A stretch of 64,000 nucleotides of DNA from Marisa cornuarietis (taxonomy: Eukaryota; Mollusca; Gastropoda; Architaenioglossa; Ampullariidae): contig SMMW01000640.1 in the NCBI GenBank assembly GCA_004794655.1, positions 62,001-126,000 of the forward strand, in the 5' to 3' direction. The position numbers and the translations under genes were made by a program. Positions 49,801 through 58,800 of the stretch are shown in pieces. Within the stretch, counting starts at the first letter, position 1. Each line of letters begins with the position of its first letter. The notes beneath the pieces are model-generated. The model was not told the DNA's origin. It was given only the letters and a program-made list of their open reading frames with translations, and did no database searches.

Positions 49801-52800
49801 GGAAGCGGATGGCTGAGTGGTTAGAGCGCTGGTGTCCGAACCAAGAGCGCGCTGGTTCAATTCCCGATAAGCGCAGCATACTTCCCCCCAGTCGACCCAG
49901 CTGACGGGAATGGGTACCTGACTCCATAGAGGGTTGGGGAAGGTAAGGCAGCGAGGGAAAGGAGATTGACACCACCCTCATGTAAAAGCTGGCCCCGAGA
50001 AAAGTGGGGTCTCTAACACCTCACTCCCCTACGACCTGAACAGCTTATGGGATGACCTTTACCTTTACCTTATTTAGTTTGATATACAAGAACTTTACTT
50101 TTGCAATATATTTGTATCTAATCAGCAAGGTTTTGCAACACAACCTAACACAAAGTAACTAAGCACCCTACCCTAACCCCCATTTAGTAAGAGTTAAGGG
50201 TCATACCTCTATGCTGCTAAAGTCTGTGGTGCTACTGCTGACACAGCCATCCTGCATCTGTGATGTCACCATGTCAGTGCAATTCAACTGATATGCACAC
50301 CACTCATTTAATTGCTCCTGCTGTTGTGAGACTGAGAAGGAAAACACTACATCAACTCTAAAATACAACAGAGCTTTATCCAGCAATTAACTCTCAAGAA
50401 TAAAACTTCCACCAAGATCTCTACAAAAAATTATATTTTTTTCTTTTTACACATTTAGGCCAAAGAGGCTGCTAGCAATGAACCTATTTTGCACTAGGTT
50501 GTGCATAAGACAGCAGAAAAAATGTTAAATATTAGTGACTAAACTTTGCAATTGACTATCACGCAAAAAGTAGTTTAATTGGTCCCTCTCTGCTATAAAC
50601 AAGACAGAAAAATGTTCTAAATACTATTGACCAGAATCTAAAGTTTACAGAAGAGCACAGTGCAAAGAAAAATTAGAGCAAGCAATGCAGAAGGAATAAA
50701 GACTCATCAAAACACACCATTTCTCTGCTCTTTTTTCAGCTTGTCCATAACTTTGTTGCTGTAGTTTGTCCTGTCACACAATGATACATCATATCTTGTA
50801 GATTTAGATGTAATACATCCTTGTGTTTTATATATGAACCATAACTCAGGTTAGCTATGGGGAAAACCTGTTCTTCTACAAACTATGGCAAGAGGTGGGG
50901 TTTGCAAGATAAACAGGTGGTGAAATGATGCATAGAGACTATATTTTCTTGTTCGTGCACCAATTGCTTTAGCTTTGGATGCTTTTTCTTCTCCGCGATA
51001 AATGTTGTGTTACAGAAAATTTGTTGAAAGAAAGTAGAATGTTTAAAAGAACAGAGGGTGTGGGGTAAGGTGGGGAGAAGTGAGTCTCAATATTCAGCCT
51101 TAAGTCATCATTTATTTAATTTGTTTCCTTTCATTAATATAAGTATCTTTTGAATAAAGCATACAGTATTGTTTCAAATATGGGTTGCAGAACAAATTTC
51201 ACATTTTTATAATTTGTAGAATTGGTCTGGTATAATAATAATAATAGTGAAGATTTTTATAGTGCATATTCACACTCATAGAGAGCATGCTCTTAGCGCT
51301 TAAAATGGGGAAGAGACGTGGACAAGTAGATACAGAACACAGGGGACGAAAGAAAACGACAGTACTGACGACGAAACAGATAGCAAAGGCATCAGGTAAC
51401 AGGAACAGAAAAATAGTGATGGGTAAAGTAGCAAGAGGGAAGGGGGAAGGTAAGGACTAGCATATCTACATATGACATATATAACATTCTCAGAATGTCC
51501 AACTGTGTGACAATTTTGTACTATTAACAATTATCACAGTAAAATATGACTCAAAGCTACACAGATTCTCAAACTGTGTGCTCTATTCTATAATCTATAA
51601 ATTCTGACTTTTTTCTGAAACCATTACTCACCAGTGCAGCACGTCTTCCAGGAAGTACTCCTCCACATGAAACAGGCTTCCAGGTACTAAGACAGACAAA
51701 AACTGGGCACCATATAGCCAGACAAAACTACTCAACTTCAGAAGATAATTAACACATCAAGGAACTCTCACTCACAAAATACATTAACAGAAAAAATAGA
51801 AGTTTAAGTATGAATATTAATTTATCATAACAATGCTAAAAAGTCATGCTAATCTCTCTCACTATGACTATGATATTAGAACCAGGCAGACAGCTTCACA
51901 GCCTCATCAGTCAGTCTAGGAGTAAGCAATTAAGTCATAACCCATGGAACTACATGCAGCATAGCAGGGAACACATGGTAAAGACATCACTTGATCTCAG
52001 CTTATAGCAAATTATTTACTCACCTGACACAACAGGGCAACCAGTGAAGTAAGCTGTAAATAGCTGAATATTGAGGGCAGCACTCATAAGGATGATTTTT
52101 AGACGTGGATGTCGTGGTAAGGCCTCTTTCAGACATGCCAACAGGAAATCACTAAACCGGTCACGTTCATGAACTTCATCCTTAATGATGAAAATATATC
52201 AGGAAGTTACATGGGAAACAAATAATCTTACTTAAACTTTAGAAAATATTATTGTTTCTCTTGCTTGCATTTCTAGGGAGAGCAGACATAATAACACACA
52301 CACACACACACATGCATGCTTGAGTGAGGATGTGTGCTTATGTATGTTGTGTGACATGAGTGGGTAAGTACTAATGTGAAAATATATAAATATTTTACAC
52401 ACACACACAATGCATATGCCCTCAAACGTTAGATCTCTGACAACACCATAAGTTTCTGTCTGTTGAGTGCACTTGTATATAAGCCGCACCCATTAAATTT
52501 TAAAGAAATCTTTACTTTATTCACAAATAAGCATCAATGGTTTACTAGTCGCATTGTAGACATTTCGTCGTTTTTGGCATGATGAGGGCATGTGCTCGAG
52601 CAAATGATCTAAATGGTTCCATTGTATGCGGCTTCAGTTTTAAAATGTTAACAATTAACACTGTAAAAACATAAACGGTTAACACTTCAACACACAGCTC
52701 ATCGAAATATTAATGAATAATAAACACGATATTTTGAGTTACAGAAAAGCTAAGAATAGACAGGGGTGTGATGCTCCTGGACTTGGAAAAATCCACAAAC

Positions 52801-55800
52801 ATGCCATATCGCTGTTTAAGCTTCAGGGTTGAAACCTGGGGAAAAAGTCGCGGCTTATAATCTAAAATTTACGGTACAATGACATGAGTGACAGTGTTAA
52901 GAGGAGCATCTCTGATAACACTTACTACAATGACATGAGTGACAGTGTTAAGAGGAGCATCTCTGATAACACTTACTACAATGACATGAGTGACAGTGTT
53001 AAGTGGAGCATCTCTGCCCATCAAGGTGCGCAGTAATACGCCATTGGTACAAAACGTCAGCAATGTTTTGGGGGACACTCTGTAAAGAAAATGTTCAGCT
53101 AAAGTGTTTTTTTATTTTCTTGTAGGTTTTCATCTATCTTCATTATTTTACTTCTCAAGCAATGTGACAGTATTGTCATATATTAACATATTAAATCAAC
53201 CTTTTATTTCTTTTATATATAGAGATAATAAAGTGTACTGCATGTTAACAAGAAAACAACTAAACAAATTTTGTTAAGAATAGCCAACATGCTCTAACTG
53301 GAAAAGTATCCAGCATGTTGCATACCGCATATCTCAGCAAAAGCATGAACAAAAGACCTTAGTATTAGAAATAGCATAAGAAAGACCTTAGTATCAGAAA
53401 TAGCATAAACAAAAGACCTTAAAATCAGTTCTGTAAACCCTATTACCATGACATTATTTTCTGGTTTGTAAGCATTTGCATACAGACAGTCATTTACACT
53501 GAAGTTGTTATTTAGTTACTGATCTTATCAAAAGTAACCTGTGTCTTCATATCCTTCGATAATTATCTTGATGTTAAGCAATCTAAAATGTTCTATAGAC
53601 AAAGACCTGAAAGATCTGTAGACAGATTACAGATATCAACTCTCAGCGCTCAATCACAAGCATGCACACACACACACACACACACAAAAACCCACTTGCT
53701 TTCAAGGCGAATTTGATAGCCAACCGTCTGGCCAATTCTCTCCCCTCGCTCTGCAGCCACTCTATCTGCAATGGCTAGAGCTGCAATGCGGCGTGGCTGA
53801 GTGCACAAGATACGACATTGCTGGTTACGTGCACTGCAGTCATCTAGAATTATCTGTGGTACCTGTAGTTTCAACAAACAAAAACATGTAAAATGAACTG
53901 TAAAAGTTAAAAATAATTCTAGAATAAACTTATATCAGGTCTTCCTACAGGTATTCATAATGACTGTACATATGAAATAAATACCTGTATCAAACACACT
54001 GAACTTATTTTTGCCTGCACAAGCATATTAACTTGTACATGCAAATAAGCATGTATTGATAAGCATAACAATGCTAATAATAAGAATGTGTCATTTGTCA
54101 CAGGTATTATTAATCAGCAAAAGACGAATTTATGGTTGGTAAGGAATAAATAAGAGAGACCAAAATATACATTGCTTAAAACTCACCTGTGTAGTTTTTC
54201 CAGATCCTGTTTCACCAGACACCAAAACAACCTGATTATTGTTGATTGCTGCCAGAATCTCCTCCCGCATGTGAAATACTGGTAATGTCTGGCGGAAACT
54301 ATTTAAGTCCGATTCTCCACGACGAGGAGGTACTTGAGGCACACCATTATTTAGTCTGCCTGTTGTTGTCTTGTTGAATTCCCGTGTGACTACAGCAGAT
54401 AATTCATATTTACAGTCCGATCTTTGACCTTTAAGTCTGATCATCAGGTGTGCACAAATTTCAGGTATTTAAAAAGAATTCACAAAAAATAAACATAACA
54501 GAAAGATAAATCAAAATTATAATTGAGGGTCAAAGTTCCTACCTCATTCCATAGTAAAACTGCACTTTATAAAGGAAATTATGTATTTTAAATCATATTT
54601 CAACAAAGGAAATGTGTATACAGGCTTATGCACAACTGATGATCACTGCAAAGTTTTGTCCTGTACTCAGTGGATTTTAATGGTTTCACTCCATGTAGAA
54701 ATGAATAAACATAGCTTATAATGACTAAGAACAACTTAGTTGTCAGAAATAGGCTAGAAAATGAGGAAAATTGCCCGCCATCTTCGTGTGTGCACTTGTG
54801 TCACCCTTGTTTTTGAAAGAGGTAAATCCAGAAAAATTTAAGTCTTCAAATTAACATCTTCCTGTTCCTATGTTAAGGGATGTAGCTTTTAAAATGTGAT
54901 TCACCTAGCTAAATGACTGGATTTCATCCTTTTTCGCTTACATAGTTTTGCAGTAAAAATTATTGAATATGATGGACAAGCATAGGTTCTCACTTATTAT
55001 GTTCATCTATATCATAATAATTTTGATGTGTGGTTTTGACAACCAAACGGAATCGTCCCAAAGGCACAAAATGCATGATAGAGGTTTTTTATGTGGTTAC
55101 AATTCAGACTTCACTCAACGATTTGAAAAAAACTTACTATTATTTCAACATTTATTTCAGACAATGCCTTAAATCACAAATCATTGATTTTATTGTCTTT
55201 GTAAAGTACAAGCTATTATCTCAATTTACAAACATGCTCATTATGATAAATTTCAAAGTCTTGGAGATATGTGTGGCCAAAACTGGCCCAGAAAATATTA
55301 ATAACAATAATGAGGATTTTTATAGTGCTTTACCAATGATTTGCTCAGAGCACTTTACATAAATAATATACAAACTGAATCACCAACAATCATGCACTCA
55401 TAACACATTCACTTCTACAACAGACATCCATTCATACATAAAGTAAACCACAGACACACATTATGCAGGCTCATGGTCAGGACAGGGTTACAGTAAAGTC
55501 GCCGTTCTGAAAAGATGCGTCTTAAGTTTATACTTAAAGGTGGACAAAAGAAAATTTCTTTACAGTAGCTTTAACCTATCCTGAGACTGAGTTCTTGACC
55601 AAAAACTATGATTTTGAGAATATGATAAATAATTTTTTTTTTTAATTTAAGAGAAGGGGAAGGCTACCTTCACTGACTGACATCTTGTGTGTGCGTGGTT
55701 GAAGGTCAGCTCGCTCCCTTGACGTCAAAGGTAGACGCTGCAGCAGTGACATGATTTGGTGCCGTGAGTTTCGTGCCAGCTGAAAACTTGCTGTCCAACT

Positions 55801-58800
55801 GCCTAAAGTCACGCCATCCTTTTTATAGATGGTCAGAAATCTGTTAGCCCCTTTCCTAAAGTATAAAAAAAGTTTAGTCAGCAGTGTTACTTTAAAATGT
55901 GTTGACTTTGCTATATGTGTTCATTTTATCACAATCCAATCTTACATTTAAATGATTTATTTATTAAATACTAAACTAGATAACTCACCCTTCTTTAATA
56001 ATGACATGTACGTAACTTTTATGTATCAGAATATAAACCAAGCATTTTTACTGTCATATCAATGCCCATCCTGAGGTGGATGTCAAGTCAGCTGCTGATC
56101 AGCTGTCTTCCTTCTTTGTTAATAAGATAAAGGAAATTAGTGCTGGACGAGAGTGTAGCTTGTGAGTTGCCAGAGTGTGAGGAAGACTATTCTGTGCCAT
56201 TTGCTGGTGTTCCGCTGACTTCTTTCACGTCTATTGATGAGAGTTACTTGAGGAAACTTGTAGCAAGATCAACTAAAACTTCATGTGCTGTGGATCCTGT
56301 ACCAACTAACATTTTTATTCAACTTCTGGACATTCTATTTCCTGTCATTTTGGACATTATTAATGCCAGTTTGAGAGCAGGTTGTGTTCCACGGTGTTTT
56401 AAACAGGCCATTGTGAAGCTCTTGTTGAAAAAGGCAAACGTGGATCCCTCTGACTGTAAAAACTATCGTCCAGTGTCAAATTTATCATATATTTCCAAGC
56501 TACTTGAGAGGGTGGTCGCAGAGCAGCTTAAGACCCATTTTATTACTTATGGCTGCCTAGATAAATTTCAGTCAGCGTATCGTCCTGGCTTCAGCACAGA
56601 AACTGCTCTTCTTCGTGTGACCAATGACATTGTTTGTAGTGTCAACTCTGGGAACTTAGTGCTTGTAGTATTACTTGACCTGAGTAGTGCGTTTGACACC
56701 ATCAACCACCGTCTGCTGCTCCAGAGACTGTCGTCAGAGGCTGGTATCCAGGGCACTGCGCAGCAGTGGATTGACTCCTATCTTGCCGATAGATCTCAGA
56801 GAGTGACTGTCGGCTCTGCAAGCTCTGAGGCAGTTCCTCTGGTGTGTGGCGTACCACAGGGATCCGTTCTGGGTCCATTATTATTTTCAGTATATACTTC
56901 ACAGCTTGGACGGGTAATTGAACGTTTTCAGATGGGACGTCAGTTCTTTGCGACGATACACAGAACACAGATTCTAAACAGTTTTCCCCCCGACCCAGCA
57001 GTGGCTAGGAATGCGCTTCAACGACTTGAATCTTGTTGTGTTGCGGTGAAGGCCTGGATGACCAAGAATCGTCTTAAACTCAACGACGACAAGACAAAAG
57101 CGTTACTGTGCGGCCCCAGGGCCAGAAGGGAGCAGATCGGCATTAGTGCCATGCAGGTCGGTGACGCCTCCATAGCCTTTGCTGACTGTGTACGGGACCT
57201 CGGGCTGTTTATTGATGCAGAGCTCTCCATGTGTAGCCATGTTATTTCTGTTGTGGCAAAATCCTACTACTTTTTGAGGACTTTAGGTAGACTACGGCCC
57301 ATGCTGACTCAAGCTGCTGCCAACTCACTTGCTGTGGCTACCATCATATCAAGATTAGACTACTACAATAGTGCATTGTGGGGTATACCTGCTACACAGT
57401 TGGATCGACTCCAAAGAGTTCAAAACACAGCCGCCAGGATTGTCACCCGTGCAAAGTCGTCCACTGAGCACATCACCCCTATCCTACAGAGCAATCACTG
57501 GCTCCCAGTGAACAACGCATTGACCACCAAGTGCTTTCGATTGCTCAGTCCTGCATGTTTAAAACTGCTCCTATTTACAAGAGGTAGTTCCTCCTTACCA
57601 GCCGTCACGTAGCCTGCGCTCTGGCTCCCAGTCACGCTTCTGTCTCCCTGCAGTGGAAGACACAAACAAGAAGCGCACTGGAGCCAGGGCCTTCAAAAAC
57701 GCGGCACCTAAACAGTGGAATGCTCTGCCATCGTCACTCATCACCATCACCTCACCAACAACGTTTCGAAAAAGACTGAAGACCCATCTGTTTATTTAAG
57801 ATGGACTTAAACTTAAACAACCAAGCAACACTTCTGTCTTTATTTTTTACTTTCCTGGTGTTTTATCTATTTATTTACTTTATTTTTTTCTTATTTTTTA
57901 TTTATTTTGTTTTTGCTGCGCAATGAGCATTCTTCTGAACGGATACCTACACATTACAAATGGACATCATCATCATCATCATCCTGCCTAATCAACACAC
58001 ACAATAATCGCAAGAGATAATTCATCTATGCATCTCTCACTGTCCCTTCACCTTTGCACACTGCTGATTTATTGAAAACTGAAATCAGATTTAACCAATC
58101 TAAATCTTGATCTCACATATACAAGCACACATGCAAGCATGTTCAACTCCACTATTGTTATCACCTACCCTCTGCTCTTGGACTTGAGGCCCAAGCTCTG
58201 GCATAGACGGTGTATATATGCACGCTCTGTGGCTGTGAATGACGATGGGAACTCCAGCTCTGTATTAACAGATATCATAGAATAACACATTATACTGCAG
58301 ATCGCAATCTCTCCATTACATTTAACAGATACAATAACACATTACACTACAGATTGCAATCTTTCTATTACACTTTAAAGAATTTTAAAATTGTCAACTG
58401 TTATCAACAGGTTGTATATTTTGTATTAAATATGTACTGTTAGAACTAAATTAGCATAGCTCATTAATCACGGGTAAAGAAATCATTTGACTACTAATTA
58501 CTGTGGTGGGAAAGTTAATTTGTCTTCTCTATGTTTGCCCTTTTCTTTTTACATATAAGCAACTTTGTCATTAATACTTCGCTGGCATCAAAATTATTTT
58601 AAACTATTACATTAAACATTTCTCCAATGTACTTGGAATCTAGATCAATGCACCTTTTTTCTTCTCATCTAACCGAAAGCGTTCGATCGCAAGATGGGCC
58701 CCGATTTTAACCTCTTCGCCAATGCACGCAGCTTGATCAAGACGAGGGCCTCTGCTTGCAGACATTGTCAGGTGTGCCTGGATATTACTGTTGGAAAGCT

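Noticed and set aside
49797..49875. Possible functional tRNA gene
   Set aside because: Boxes A and B are present, but the acceptor stem does not pair and the sequence continues into a SINE body with a repeat tail.
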